Notes: generated by a model not told the origin, from the sequence alone. Numbered from the stretch's first letter, positions 1 through 8,566 are shown. The stretch: 33,981 nt of DNA from Prochlorococcus sp. AG-355-A18 (GCA_003280985.1 QCDH01000014.1:1-33981), one strand, 5' to 3'. Made by a program: numbers and translations.

Positions 1-1620
1 GCCCCTGACAAAGATTTATTAAAAATACTGACTGAGAATAATGTAGATATAGCTGTAACCCCTACAAAATTAGCCAATCCATGGCAACAGGCAATAAGTA
101 GCTTGATTTTCCCAGTACTTTTAATTGGAGGTCTATTTTTTCTTTTTAGAAGATCCCAAAGCGGGAATGCTGGTGGTGGCAACCCTGCCATGAGTTTTGG
201 CAAGAGTAAAGCCAGACTTCAGATGGAACCATCTACACAAGTAACCTTTTCAGATGTTGCTGGTGTTGAAGGTGCAAAGCTAGAACTCACAGAAGTTGTA
301 GATTTTCTTAAGAGTCCAGATAGATTTACTGCAGTCGGAGCAAAAATTCCAAAAGGAGTTCTTCTTGTTGGCCCTCCTGGGACAGGAAAAACATTGTTAG
401 CAAAAGCAGTAGCTGGAGAAGCAGGTGTACCTTTTTTCTCAATATCTGGTTCAGAATTTGTAGAGATGTTTGTAGGAGTGGGAGCTAGCAGAGTTAGGGA
501 TCTTTTTGAACAAGCTAAAAAGAATGCTCCTTGTATTGTGTTCATCGACGAAATAGATGCAGTTGGAAGACAAAGAGGTGCTGGTATGGGCGGAGGAAAT
601 GATGAAAGAGAACAAACATTAAACCAACTCCTAACTGAAATGGATGGTTTCGAAGGTAACTCAGGAATAATAATAGTTGCTGCCACCAACAGACCAGATG
701 TATTAGATTCAGCTTTAATGCGCCCTGGAAGATTCGATAGACAGGTAACAGTAGATAGACCGGATTACGCTGGAAGATTACAAATATTAAATGTTCATGC
801 GAAAGATAAAACTCTTTCAAAAGACGTTGACTTAGATAAAGTTGCTAGAAGAACACCCGGATTTACTGGTGCAGACTTAGCTAATCTTTTGAACGAAGCA
901 GCAATACTAGCAGCTAGAAAAGATTTAGATAAAGTAAGTAATGACGAAGTCGGTGATGCCATTGAAAGAGTTATGGCAGGTCCAGAAAAAAAAGATAGAG
1001 TTATCAGCGATAAGAAAAAGGAATTAGTTGCTTACCATGAAGCTGGTCATGCACTCGTTGGAGCATTAATGCCTGATTATGATCCCGTAGCAAAAGTTTC
1101 AATTATTCCTAGAGGTCAAGCTGGGGGGTTAACTTTCTTTACTCCAAGTGAAGAAAGAATGGAATCCGGACTTTACTCTCGTTCTTACCTTCAGAATCAA
1201 ATGGCTGTAGCTCTTGGTGGAAGAGTTGCTGAAGAAATAGTCTATGGCGAAGAAGAGGTAACAACCGGAGCTTCAAATGATCTACAACAAGTTGCCAATG
1301 TAGCAAGACAAATGATAACTAAATTTGGTATGAGTGACAAAATAGGTCCAGTCGCTTTAGGTCAATCTCAAGGTGGAATGTTTCTCGGAAGAGATATGAG
1401 TTCTACAAGAGATTTCTCTGAAGACACAGCAGCAACAATTGATATAGAGGTTTCAGAACTTGTTGATGTTGCATATAAGAGAGCTACAAAAGTTTTATCA
1501 GATAATAGAACTATTCTTGACGAAATGGCTCAAATGCTAATTGAAAGAGAAACTATAGACACTGAAGATATACAAGATTTACTCAACCGATCAGAAGTTA
1601 TAGTAGCAAATTATATCTAG
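1..1620 (+). CDS. ftsH: FtsH ATP-dependent zinc metalloprotease, 5'-truncated by window edge
   Basis: Membrane-anchored AAA+ protease that extracts and degrades damaged membrane proteins; in cyanobacteria family members turn over photodamaged D1. The reading frame is open to base 1, so the ATG/TTG-like starts inside are not the true start; 539 residues are visible, against roughly 610-640 for a cyanobacterial FtsH. In window numbering: end of the lumenal/periplasmic domain (1-27), second transmembrane helix (about 28-50), Walker A GPPGTGKT (124-131), Walker B with FIDEID, the SRH region ending in MRPGRFDR, and zinc motif HEAGH (346-350). All catalytic motifs are intact. Picocyanobacteria carry several FtsH paralogues and I cannot tell which this is. 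The next gene follows 18 nt after the stop on the same strand. Confidence 0.97.
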   Translation, partial: APDKDLLKILTENNVDIAVTPTKLANPWQQAISSLIFPVLLIGGLFFLFRRSQSGNAGGGNPAMSFGKSKARLQMEPSTQVTFSDVAGVEGAKLELTEVVDFLKSPDRFTAVGAKIPKGVLLVGPPGTGKTLLAKAVAGEAGVPFFSISGSEFVEMFVGVGASRVRDLFEQAKKNAPCIVFIDEIDAVGRQRGAGMGGGNDEREQTLNQLLTEMDGFEGNSGIIIVAATNRPDVLDSALMRPGRFDRQVTVDRPDYAGRLQILNVHAKDKTLSKDVDLDKVARRTPGFTGADLANLLNEAAILAARKDLDKVSNDEVGDAIERVMAGPEKKDRVISDKKKELVAYHEAGHALVGALMPDYDPVAKVSIIPRGQAGGLTFFTPSEERMESGLYSRSYLQNQMAVALGGRVAEEIVYGEEEVTTGASNDLQQVANVARQMITKFGMSDKIGPVALGQSQGGMFLGRDMSSTRDFSEDTAATIDIEVSELVDVAYKRATKVLSDNRTILDEMAQMLIERETIDTEDIQDLLNRSEVIVANYI

Positions 1621-1638
1621 TTTTAAAATAAATATTTA

Positions 1639-2265
1639 ATGAAAATTAAAGAAGATTCTTTTTCTGATTTGTTGCTAAAAGAATCTTTTTTTTTACTCGT
1701 AAAACCGGAAGATAATATTTACTCAAATGCTTTTATAAGAAATTCATTTTTTGAAGAATTAGGAAGCTTAGTAAAATTAGGATTAAAAAATATTGAAATA
1801 AGTTGGTCAAACAACGAAATGTGGTTGGATTTTGTATCCGAAATCAAACTCAATTTTCCAAGAATCAATTTAGGCTCTGCCTCCATAGTTAATAAGCAAT
1901 CAATAGAAGATTCATTAAAAATTGGATTAAATTTTTCAATGATGAAATTTTGGGATAAAGATCTTTTCAATTATTCGAAGTCAAAAAATTATTTATTAAT
2001 TCCCGGTATAAAAAATTTAAAAGATCTTGAGGAAGCGATAAATTTAAATTGCAACATTATCAAAATTTATCCAATAAAAAGTAAATCTAGTTCCATAGAT
2101 ATACGCAACTTTGAAAGTATTGATTTCATTGCTGCTGGAGGCCTATCAATCAATGATGTTAAGACTTATAAATCTTTAGGATATAAAGCAATCGTGATTG
2201 GAGATAAAGGTATTATTAAAAGAAAATTTGATCCAAAAATATATGAATGGCTCAAAAATAATTAA
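1639..2265 (+). CDS. eda: KDPG aldolase-like (beta/alpha)8 lyase, divergent
   Basis: Resembles 2-keto-3-deoxy-6-phosphogluconate aldolase, the lyase that splits KDPG to pyruvate and glyceraldehyde 3-phosphate in the Entner-Doudoroff route. At 208 aa it has the family's usual length. Recognisable landmarks are IEIS (Glu53, where the family has IEV/IEI with the catalytic Glu), LGSAS in place of VGAGT, LIPGI, the Schiff-base lysine context IIKIYP (Lys142, family KFFP) and AAGGLSINDV (family TGGI.). The phosphate/glycine loops are much altered, so activity is inferred only. It starts with ATG 18 nt behind ftsH, so it is probably co-transcribed with it, and it converges on aroC. Alternative: a non-catalytic relative or one with different specificity. 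Confidence 0.75.
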   Translation: MKIKEDSFSDLLLKESFFLLVKPEDNIYSNAFIRNSFFEELGSLVKLGLKNIEISWSNNEMWLDFVSEIKLNFPRINLGSASIVNKQSIEDSLKIGLNFSMMKFWDKDLFNYSKSKNYLLIPGIKNLKDLEEAINLNCNIIKIYPIKSKSSSIDIRNFESIDFIAAGGLSINDVKTYKSLGYKAIVIGDKGIIKRKFDPKIYEWLKNN

Positions 2266-2299
2266 ATTAAAGATAAATATAATTTATTTAACAAAAATA

Positions 2300-3397
2300 C
2301 TAATTATCGATTAAGCCACATTGAGCTTGATTCAGTAGTAAATGATCAGCAAGTACTAAAGCCACCATAGCATCAACCATAGGAACTGCTCTTGGTAGAA
2401 CGCATGGATCATGTCTCCCTTTTGCTTTCATCAAAACTTCTTTTCCTTCAGCATTTACTGTTTTCTGTTCTTTCCCAATTGTTGCTGTAGGTTTAAAAGC
2501 TATCTTCATCTCAATATTTTCGCCATTACTTATTCCTCCCTGTATACCGCCTGAATTATTAGATATTGTTCTTAACTTTCTAATATCATCAGATTTAATG
2601 AAGGCATCATTATGTTCGCTTCCTTTTAAATAAGTTCCAGAGAAACCTGAACCTATTTCAAAGCCTTTCGTGGCAGGCAAAGACATCAAAGCCTTCGCTA
2701 AATCAGCTTCTAATTTATCAAAAACAGGCATGCCAAGACCAGCAGGGACATTTCTTACTAAACATTCAATAACACCTCCACAAGAGTCTCCTTGACGCTG
2801 TAATTGCTTAATTCTCTCTATCATTTCTTTTGATACATTTTCATCAGGACATCTAACAATATTAGAATCTATTTTGTTGAGAGAAATCTTTTCTTTATTT
2901 ATATCAGAATCAATATCATGAATACGTTTTACCCAAGATAGTATTTCAGTGTTACAGAAGTTTTTTAATAATTGTTTTGCTACAGCACCAGCAGCTACTC
3001 TCCCAATTGTTTCTCTTGCAGAGGCTCTTCCACCACCAGAACTTGCCTGAATTCCATATTTCAGATGATATGTACCATCTGCATGAGAAGGTCTAAATAC
3101 TTGCTCCAAATTATCATAATCTCCTGGTCTTTGATCCTTGTTTCTTACCAACATCGCTATTGGAGTCCCAAGTGTTAACCCTTCCTTTATCCCACTTAAT
3201 ATTTCAATTTCATCTTCTTCTTTTCTGGGTGTTGTAATGTCACTTTGGCCAGGTCTGCGCCTATCTAATTCATTTTGTATCAGATTTATATCTACTTTTA
3301 ACTGAGGGGGACATCCATCAAGGATGACTCCTACTGCACCACCATGTGATTCTCCAAAAGTACTAACACGAAAAATCTTTCCAAAACTACTACTCAT
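2300..3397 (-). CDS. aroC: Chorismate synthase
   Basis: Last step of the shikimate pathway: converts 5-enolpyruvylshikimate 3-phosphate to chorismate using reduced FMN. At 365 aa it is the normal bacterial length. Diagnostic signatures are [10 protein letters not shown] (14-23), RRRPGQ (46-51), GGRASARE (122-129) and KGRHDPC...PMVDA (326-343), covering the FMN and substrate-binding residues. The start is ATG. It lies downstream of psbA on the same strand but is separated by a strong terminator hairpin, so it probably uses its own promoter in the 3398-3457 gap, where a TATAAT lies on the minus strand. It converges with the KDPG-aldolase-like gene with 34 nt between stops. Confidence 0.97.
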   Translation of the reverse strand: MSSSFGKIFRVSTFGESHGGAVGVILDGCPPQLKVDINLIQNELDRRRPGQSDITTPRKEEDEIEILSGIKEGLTLGTPIAMLVRNKDQRPGDYDNLEQVFRPSHADGTYHLKYGIQASSGGGRASARETIGRVAAGAVAKQLLKNFCNTEILSWVKRIHDIDSDINKEKISLNKIDSNIVRCPDENVSKEMIERIKQLQRQGDSCGGVIECLVRNVPAGLGMPVFDKLEADLAKALMSLPATKGFEIGSGFSGTYLKGSEHNDAFIKSDDIRKLRTISNNSGGIQGGISNGENIEMKIAFKPTATIGKEQKTVNAEGKEVLMKAKGRHDPCVLPRAVPMVDAMVALVLADHLLLNQAQCGLIDN

Positions 3398-3429
3398 AGA
3401 AATATCAAATGTTTTATCTATATATAAAC

Positions 3430-3435
3430 ATTATA
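3430..3435 (-). promoter_or_regulatory. Candidate -10 box for aroC
   Basis: On the minus strand the sequence reads TATAAT, a perfect -10 consensus, about 33 nt before the aroC start and just downstream of the psbA terminator. I see no good -35 hexamer at 16-18 nt, which is common in this AT-rich lineage, so this rests on the -10 box and position only. Confidence 0.45.
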
Positions 3436-3457
3436 TGAAACCAATTGAAAATTAAAC

Positions 3458-3485
3458 AAAAAAAAAGCCCCCAAAAAGGAGGCTT
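3458..3485 (-). terminator. Rho-independent terminator of psbA
   Basis: Read on the minus strand: AAGCCTCC, loop TTTTT, then GGGGGCTT (8-bp stem with one G-U pair) followed by a run of nine T. It starts 22 nt after the psbA stop. GC-rich stem plus U tract is a textbook intrinsic terminator and isolates psbA from aroC. Confidence 0.92.
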
Positions 3486-3506
3486 GTAAATTTAAGAACT
3501 TTAAGC

Positions 3507-4589
3507 TTAACCGATAGCTGGAGCTGAAAGAGCTACTGTTGTAGACTCAGCTGCTGCTAGATCAAGTGGGAAGTTGTGAGCGTTACGCTCGTGCATTACT
3601 TCCATACCTAGGTTAGCTCTGTTAAGAACATCACCCCATGTAGGAACAATCTTACCGTTAGCATCAACAACTGACTGGTTGAAGTTGAAACCGTTAAGGT
3701 TGAATGCCATTGTGCAGATACCCATTGAAGTTAACCATACACAAACAACTGGGAATACAGCTAGGAAGAAGTGAAGACTTCTGCTGTTGTTGAAACTTGC
3801 ATATTGGAAGATCAAACGACCGAAGTAGCCATGAGCTGCAACGATGTTATATGTTTCTTCTTCTTGTCCGAACTTGTAACCATAATTCTGAGATTCTGTC
3901 TCAGTTGTTTCTCTAATTAGAGATGAAGTAACAAGTGAACCGTGCATAGCTGAGAATAAAGATCCTCCGAACATACCAGCAACACCAGCCATATGGAATG
4001 GGTGCATAAGAATGTTGTGCTCTGCTTGGAAAACAAACATGAAGTTGAATGTTCCAGAGATACCTAGAGGCATTCCGTCAGAAAATGAACCTTGACCGAA
4101 TGGATATACAAGAAATACTGCGAAAGCTGCTGAAACTGGTGCAGAGTATGCAACACAGATCCAAGGACGCATACCTAAACGGTATGAGAGCTCCCACTGT
4201 CTTCCCATGTATGCTGAGATACCAATTAGGAAGTGGAAAATTACAAGCTGGTAAGGACCACCGTTGTATAACCACTCATCTACAGTAGCTGCTTCCCAAA
4301 TTGGGTAGAAGTGTAGACCAATAGCGTTAGATGAAGGAACAACTGCACCTGAGATGATGTTGTTTCCATATAGGAATGAACCAGCAACTGGCTCTCTAAT
4401 TCCGTCGATGTCTACTGGTGGTGCTGCGATGAATGCAACGATGAAGCAAGCCGCTGCTGTAAGAAGGCATGGAATCATTAAGACGCCGAACCAACCAACA
4501 TAAATTCTGTTGTTAGTTGATGTTACCCACTCACAAAACTGTGGCCAACCTTTTAACAGCGAAGAACGCTGCTGCTGAATAGTTGTCAT
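3507..4589 (-). CDS. psbA: Photosystem II reaction-centre protein D1
   Basis: D1 binds most of the photosystem II redox cofactors and is the fast-turnover subunit repaired after photodamage. At 360 aa it has the usual length, with five transmembrane helices. Visible sites (about one ahead of standard numbering): MGRQWE with Gln at the position called 130, so D1:1-like; YPFGQGSF with TyrZ; SDGMP with the Mn ligand Asp170; QAEHN with Glu189/His190; HPFHMAG; and the C-terminal [19 protein letters not shown] with His332, Glu333, His337, Asp342 and the Ala344 processing site, followed by a 15-residue cleavable tail. Base composition is clearly more GC-rich than neighbours, as expected for a very highly expressed gene. 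The start is ATG with no obvious Shine-Dalgarno. Confidence 0.99.
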   Translation of the reverse strand: MTTIQQQRSSLLKGWPQFCEWVTSTNNRIYVGWFGVLMIPCLLTAAACFIVAFIAAPPVDIDGIREPVAGSFLYGNNIISGAVVPSSNAIGLHFYPIWEAATVDEWLYNGGPYQLVIFHFLIGISAYMGRQWELSYRLGMRPWICVAYSAPVSAAFAVFLVYPFGQGSFSDGMPLGISGTFNFMFVFQAEHNILMHPFHMAGVAGMFGGSLFSAMHGSLVTSSLIRETTETESQNYGYKFGQEEETYNIVAAHGYFGRLIFQYASFNNSRSLHFFLAVFPVVCVWLTSMGICTMAFNLNGFNFNQSVVDANGKIVPTWGDVLNRANLGMEVMHERNAHNFPLDLAAAESTTVALSAPAIG

Positions 4590-4604
4590 GAGTTCGTAAA
4601 GTAT

Positions 4605-4648
4605 GTCTCTAAAGTGAGACGTGTAAATAAAAACGGAAAAGAATTCCG
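4605..4648 (-). promoter_or_regulatory. psbA 5' leader with two stem-loops
   Basis: Between a candidate -10 box TAAAAT (4657-4662, minus strand) and the psbA ATG lie two small hairpins: GTCTC/GAGAC (4605-4609 with 4616-4620, 6-nt loop) and CGGAA/TTCCG (4634-4638 with 4644-4648, 5-nt loop). The first sits 15 nt before the start codon, where ribosomes must load. psbA mRNAs in cyanobacteria are known for light-dependent stability and translation control through leaders; a role here is inference. Confidence 0.4.
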
Positions 4649-4777
4649 CTTCGAAGATTTTAGACCAAAATCGCTAAAAATGTGTATTTTTTTTTCTTTA
4701 AAGTAAACTTATTTTTTGGAAAATAAAAGAAAAGTACTTCCATATCTTAAGATTTTCTTTGTTATTGAGGATTAAAC

Positions 4778-4906
4778 TTGGTAATAATCGAATGGCTTCT
4801 TAACGGAAAAAGATCAAGAGAGGTAGTTTCTTTAAGAGAGGCTAAGCATAGAAGACTGCAATTAGAGGCTTTTGGAGCTGTTATTTATTGGAGTGAAAGA
4901 ATTTAG
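4778..4906 (+). CDS. Small basic protein of unknown function, TTG start
   Basis: A 42-codon reading frame divergent from psbA. I chose TTG because an in-frame TGA lies 9 nt upstream, no ATG or GTG lies between, and a TTGAGG Shine-Dalgarno-like run (4765-4770) sits 7 nt before it. The protein begins (M)VIIEWLLNGKRSRE and ends AVIYWSERI: a hydrophobic start, a strongly basic centre (KRSR, KHRR) and two tryptophans. That patterned composition is unlike random AT-rich translation, and I believe similar short proteins occur in picocyanobacteria, but I cannot name a family. No signal peptide or full transmembrane helix. Function unknown. Confidence 0.65.
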   Translation: MVIIEWLLNGKRSREVVSLREAKHRRLQLEAFGAVIYWSERI

Positions 4907-5024
4907 GTTTTTATGGTCTAAGAATCAGCAAAAAAAAATAAAAGTATTGAATATTAAATAAACTTATCTATTGAATAACAAATCCTTATTATTTTTCAGC
5001 GATTTATTGTTCCGATTTCTTAAT

Positions 5025-5930
5025 TTAAAGACTTTCAAACTCTTGAACCCATTGTTTTTTGGAACAAATCACTTCTTTTTTTGTGTAGCTCATGGCGATT
5101 TTTTTTTCCTTATAAGCTACTTCTCCAATAAAAACGGGCCAAATCAATTGTTCTCCGTCATATTTATGAATTATTCCTTGGCTATCCAGAAATAATGGAT
5201 CTCCTTTTTTAATCATTTTCCAATCTTGGTTTATTCTCTCAGGATGAATTAAGCCATCAATATCTCCTTTTTCATCTCTTGGATAATCTATGCTTCCTTT
5301 ATGAACATGAACAACCAATTCCTTTGGGAGTTCTATAAGGTTGCTTTTTAATTTATCTATCTCTTCCCTAAGGGAGCCAATTATTAGAGAGAATCTATCT
5401 ATTATTTTTGGATCATAAAAATTTTGTGCTACTGCTCCTATTTCAATAACTAGACCACATGGCCAAGCTTCTACAAGAAAGCCTGTTTGAGCTTTATCTT
5501 TTTCGTGCAAATAAATAGGCAATCCAAATTTGTTCTGTAGTAACGCAGCTAAACAAAAATCTTTGAATCTCCTCCCATACAAAACAATGCTAGTTCCCAT
5601 ATTTGCAGTAGTAGTATGCAAATCGATTACAATTTGACAGGGTTTAGATCCGTCAATTCCAAATTGATCTACTAAAAAATTGGCTCTATTTGTTTCATAC
5701 AAGCTCTTCTTATGTTGATCAAAATTCTCACTTTCTTTAAAAGATCTATTTAAATCTAAATCTATATATCTGCGCCCTTTTTCATAAGCAAGAGGATTAC
5801 CTATGATGTACTCATACTCAATACCATGATTTAACCTATTTCCCTCTCTATTAAATTGTTTAACCGCCCAAACAGGATTAATTTCATTCCCATGAGTGCC
5901 TGAAACAATAAGTATTCGTTGAACAGTCAT
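5025..5930 (-). CDS. Aspartoacylase-like zinc hydrolase (AstE/AspA family)
   Basis: Zinc-dependent carboxypeptidase-fold enzyme related to aspartoacylase, which deacylates N-acyl amino acids. The 301-aa protein shows the zinc ligands GTHGNE (His13, Glu16) and DLHTTT (His104), the substrate-binding segment RRYIDLDLNR (53-62), and the general-base glutamate in VIEIGA (Glu163). All residues needed for catalysis are present. Substrate in cyanobacteria is not established; the name follows family annotation. Only 23 nt separate its ATG from the divergent GST-like gene, so the promoters of the two must overlap or reach into each other's coding sequence. No intrinsic terminator is evident after the stop. 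Confidence 0.85.
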   Translation of the reverse strand: MTVQRILIVSGTHGNEINPVWAVKQFNREGNRLNHGIEYEYIIGNPLAYEKGRRYIDLDLNRSFKESENFDQHKKSLYETNRANFLVDQFGIDGSKPCQIVIDLHTTTANMGTSIVLYGRRFKDFCLAALLQNKFGLPIYLHEKDKAQTGFLVEAWPCGLVIEIGAVAQNFYDPKIIDRFSLIIGSLREEIDKLKSNLIELPKELVVHVHKGSIDYPRDEKGDIDGLIHPERINQDWKMIKKGDPLFLDSQGIIHKYDGEQLIWPVFIGEVAYKEKKIAMSYTKKEVICSKKQWVQEFESL

Positions 5931-5953
5931 TTTCTCTTGAAAAATAAAATTTT

Positions 5954-6898
5954 ATGCAAAATAAACACCTTATTAAGGCCTCCAAAAAATTCTGGTTTTG
6001 GTTTTGGAACCAACTAATGAATGGCTTCGCACCATCAGATTTACATGGTAATTATAAAAGGCCAAAAGGTATAACAATTGATAGTGAATACGATATTAAT
6101 AATGAGAATGGACAAATTTATTTATTGGTAGGCAGTTCTTGTCCATGGTGTCAAAGAACTTTACTCGTCCACGAAATAAAACATTTATCAAAAAAAGTTG
6201 AGGTTATTTTTTTAAAAGCAGATATAGAGCATGGCGAATGGATTTTCAATACAAGTACTAAAGGATGTATAAGACTTTCAGACCTTTACAAAAAAGCTAA
6301 TGAAAAGATTATTTTTAGAGCGACATTACCTCTTTTAATTAGTTCTGTAAAAGATGAAGTAAAAATTTTGTCTAATGAAAGTTCTCAGATTATTAGACTT
6401 CTCAATTCAATAAAAAGTGAATCGAAATATCAGTCTTTAAGTATTAACAATTGTAATCAAAATTTTTTAGATTTAATAAATAACAGCATTAATGATGGCG
6501 TATATAAATGTGGTTTCGCTAGAAACCAGTCAGCTTACGAAAAAGCAAGTCAAAATCTTTTCGCAGCTATAAATGAAGTTGAAAATTTACTTCAGAAAAA
6601 TAAAGGGGACTGGATTTTTGGTGAAGAGTTAACCTACGCAGATATTTACCTTTTCCCAACGCTTATAAGATGGGAATTGATATATAGCAAACTTTTCAAA
6701 TGTACTGAACAAGAACTATCAAGTTTCGAAAAGATTATTGAATGGAGATTAAAATTCTTTAGTTTATCTAACGTAAAAAGAACATGCTTCGATAATGAAT
6801 GGAAAAAAGATTACTACAAAGCTTTATTCCCTTTAAACCCAAATCAACTAGTCCCAGTTCTTCCATCTTTAGAGGAAGTAATGAGATTAAAGTCCTAA
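5954..6898 (+). CDS. Xi-class glutathione transferase / glutathionyl-hydroquinone reductase-like protein
   Basis: Thioredoxin-fold N domain plus all-helical GST C domain. SSCPWCQRT (61-69) matches the catalytic CPWA motif of Xi-class enzymes (YqjG/ECM4), which reduce glutathionyl-quinones, but with a second Cys (Cys63, Cys66). The C-terminal half carries the family landmarks LTYADIYLFPTLIRW, the following FKC, and the tail motif NPNQLVPVLP (family NP.GIVPVGP). At 314 aa it is close to the approximately 320-330 aa of the family. The N-terminal region lacks the long loop containing extra Trp residues of enterobacterial members, though it is Trp-rich (FWFWFWN, 13-19). The ATG start is 23 nt from the divergent aspartoacylase gene. 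A role in quinone or thiol redox is inferred. Confidence 0.8.
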   Translation: MQNKHLIKASKKFWFWFWNQLMNGFAPSDLHGNYKRPKGITIDSEYDINNENGQIYLLVGSSCPWCQRTLLVHEIKHLSKKVEVIFLKADIEHGEWIFNTSTKGCIRLSDLYKKANEKIIFRATLPLLISSVKDEVKILSNESSQIIRLLNSIKSESKYQSLSINNCNQNFLDLINNSINDGVYKCGFARNQSAYEKASQNLFAAINEVENLLQKNKGDWIFGEELTYADIYLFPTLIRWELIYSKLFKCTEQELSSFEKIIEWRLKFFSLSNVKRTCFDNEWKKDYYKALFPLNPNQLVPVLPSLEEVMRLKS

Positions 6899-6956
6899 AA
6901 AATAATTAAATTAATTTCGAAAAAAAAATGATGTTGTAATGAACACTTATTTAGTT

Positions 6957-6991
6957 CATAGATAATGCAATTTCTTTAGAAATTAACTATG
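6957..6991 (+). promoter_or_regulatory. Two-part stem-loop upstream of cp12
   Basis: CATAG (6957-6961) pairs with CTATG (6987-6991), and inside it AATTTC (6969-6974) pairs with GAAATT (6979-6984) around a TTTA loop. It ends 34 nt before the cp12 ATG. It could be a leader structure or an operator-like palindrome; no protein motif is recognised. Confidence 0.3.
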
Positions 6992-7025
6992 TTATGTATG
7001 TCTACTAAAGTACGAAAAGCTTAAA

Positions 7026-7244
7026 ATGAAATCCATTGACGAACACATCCAAAAAGATCAATCGGAAATCGAATCCGCAAAAGCAGAGGGCAATCTTCCA
7101 AAGGTCAGACATTTAACTGAAGAGCTAAAAGAACTCGAAGAATATAAGGATCATCATCCAGAGGATAAACATGATCCTAATGCTTTAGAGCTTTTCTGCG
7201 ATGCCAATCCGGATGAACCGGAATGTCTTGTTTATGACGATTAA
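7026..7244 (+). CDS. cp12: CP12, Calvin-cycle regulatory protein
   Basis: Small intrinsically disordered scaffold that, when oxidised in the dark, ties GAPDH and phosphoribulokinase into an inactive complex. The 72-aa protein ends LELFCDANPDEPECLVYDD, the C-terminal GAPDH-binding hairpin with Cys58 and Cys67 eight residues apart and the YDD tail that inserts into the GAPDH active site. The middle contains the acidic/helical PRK-binding segment (about 28-46). The N-terminal Cys pair of plant-type CP12 is absent: these are the only two cysteines. ATG start, own upstream gap of 127 nt and a terminator directly after, so it is monocistronic. Confidence 0.93.
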   Translation: MKSIDEHIQKDQSEIESAKAEGNLPKVRHLTEELKELEEYKDHHPEDKHDPNALELFCDANPDEPECLVYDD

Positions 7245-7270
7245 GTTTTCTTTAGATCTATAATGCATAA

Positions 7271-7298
7271 AAAATAGGGCTCTATAAGCCCTTTTTTT
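7271..7298 (+). terminator. Rho-independent terminator of cp12
   Basis: AGGGCT (7276-7281), loop CTATA, AGCCCT (7287-7292), then seven T. It starts about 30 nt after the cp12 stop. An A-run on the left side means it could also stop the leftward transcript of the facing 60-aa gene. Confidence 0.92.
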
Positions 7299-7312
7299 AT
7301 TTGTTAAATTCT

Positions 7313-7495
7313 TTAATAATCTCTATTAAAGTCAGATGGACTTCCTGTAAGCGAACAAACAACCGACTCCTCATTTTTCATTTCCTTGACTTCTACAATT
7401 GGTCTTCCCATTTTCTTCAAAACCTCGATATCTTGAATCGTTTGACATCTAGCTATTATTTTTCCTTGTTGATCAAAGCAAGTATAGAAATTCAT
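7313..7495 (-). CDS. Conserved small protein of unknown function (60 aa)
   Basis: Short protein beginning MNFYTCFDQQGKIIARCQTI and ending SLTGSPSDFNRDY, with three cysteines (6, 17, 47). Its sequence is well patterned rather than low complexity and I believe it belongs to a picocyanobacterial conserved hypothetical group, but no function is known to me. It is the last gene of the leftward hemB - VOC - mutS2 - obgE series, 87 nt after obgE, and faces the cp12 terminator, which may serve both. The ATG is the only reasonable start. No signal peptide or membrane helix. Confidence 0.7.
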   Translation of the reverse strand: MNFYTCFDQQGKIIARCQTIQDIEVLKKMGRPIVEVKEMKNEESVVCSLTGSPSDFNRDY

Positions 7496-7582
7496 ATTGT
7501 TTCTAAAGAAGTATCTTATTTATGACTAATTTTCATTATTAAATCAAGTGTATATTTTTACAAAAAAAATTTTTAATTTAAG

Positions 7583-8566
7583 TTAGATCCTCTTCCATAC
7601 TTCAGAAAGCAGTGAAGATAAACCTTTTTTTAAAGATGAAGAAATAACTAAAACTTTCTTTTTAGATAAATCTTCTAACTTTTTTGTAATTATTTTCAAA
7701 TAATCCTCATCTACAAGCTCCATTTTATTCAATACTATTATCCTCTCTTTATCTAAAAGGCCTTTCCCATATTTTTTTAATTCCTGCTCAATAATCTCAA
7801 AATCATGTAAAGGATTTTCTGCAATTACATCAATTAAGTGAACAAGTATCTTTGTTCTTTGGATGTGCCTTAAAAAATCATGCCCTAAACCTACTCCATC
7901 AGCTGCACCAGATATTAATCCAGGAATATCAGCAAAAAGGCAACCATTCCCATCAATTTTTCTTACTACACCTAAGTTAGGTATTAGAGTGGTGAAAGGA
8001 TAATTTGCGATTTTTGGACGGGCAGATGATACAACAGAAATCAAAGTACTTTTCCCAGCATTTGGAAGGCCTATAATCCCAACCTCCGCAAGAAGTTTTA
8101 GTTCTAATTGAACCTCCCATATCTCACCATCTTTTCCTTCAGTGAATGATTCTGGGGCTCTATTTTGATTACTTAAATAGTAAGCATTACCATGTCCACC
8201 TCTTCCTCCAATGGCAATAGTTAAACTCTGTTTATCTTTAGTTAAGTCTCCTAAAATAATGCCGGTTTTAATATCCCTTATTTCTGTGCCGCAGGGAACT
8301 TTAAGGATTCTATCCTCACCTGAAGCACCTGATCTCTTATTAGGACCTCCTTTGCACCCATCTTCAGCAATTATTTCTCGTTTGAATTTGAAATCTAATA
8401 ATGTTTGAAGATTATTATCAGCCATTAAAATAACTGAACCCCCTTTGCCACCATTCCCCCCAGAAGGGCCTCCAGCAGGAACGAATTTTTCTCTTCTAAA
8501 TGAAACTATTCCATCGCCACCTTTTCCAGCTTTAAGAATAATGTTTGCTTGATCAATAAATTGCAC
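7583..8566 (-). CDS. obgE: Obg-family GTPase involved in 50S ribosome assembly
   Basis: Ribosome-associated GTPase needed for late 50S maturation and growth control. The 327-aa protein has a complete glycine-rich Obg domain (1-157, with [23 protein letters not shown]-type repeats), then the G domain: G1 GLPNAGKST (166-174), G2 around YPFTT, G3 DIPG (213-216), and G4 NKMEL. It ends after the G domain and lacks the C-terminal OCT domain of Firmicute Obg, as is usual outside that group. ATG start, 40 nt after mutS2, so probably co-transcribed. Confidence 0.97.
   Translation of the reverse strand: MQFIDQANIILKAGKGGDGIVSFRREKFVPAGGPSGGNGGKGGSVILMADNNLQTLLDFKFKREIIAEDGCKGGPNKRSGASGEDRILKVPCGTEIRDIKTGIILGDLTKDKQSLTIAIGGRGGHGNAYYLSNQNRAPESFTEGKDGEIWEVQLELKLLAEVGIIGLPNAGKSTLISVVSSARPKIANYPFTTLIPNLGVVRKIDGNGCLFADIPGLISGAADGVGLGHDFLRHIQRTKILVHLIDVIAENPLHDFEIIEQELKKYGKGLLDKERIIVLNKMELVDEDYLKIITKKLEDLSKKKVLVISSSLKKGLSSLLSEVWKRI

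Noticed and set aside
219-689. 156-aa reading frame antisense to ftsH
   Set aside because: Lies wholly inside conserved ftsH coding sequence; low-quality composition, no Shine-Dalgarno.
2240-2299. AT-only hairpin between the KDPG-aldolase-like gene and aroC as a bidirectional terminator
   Set aside because: Pairing is imperfect, almost purely A-T and not followed by a clean T-run; chance pairing is likely at this composition.
3507-4589. Higher GC of psbA as a sign of phage-mediated or foreign origin
   Set aside because: High expression and strong codon selection explain it, and psbA is a core gene. Phage exchange cannot be judged without comparison sequences.
4971-5195. 74-aa frame on the plus strand over the end of the aspartoacylase gene
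   Set aside because: Phe/Leu-rich translation of AT-rich complement; most of it covers a conserved gene on the other strand.
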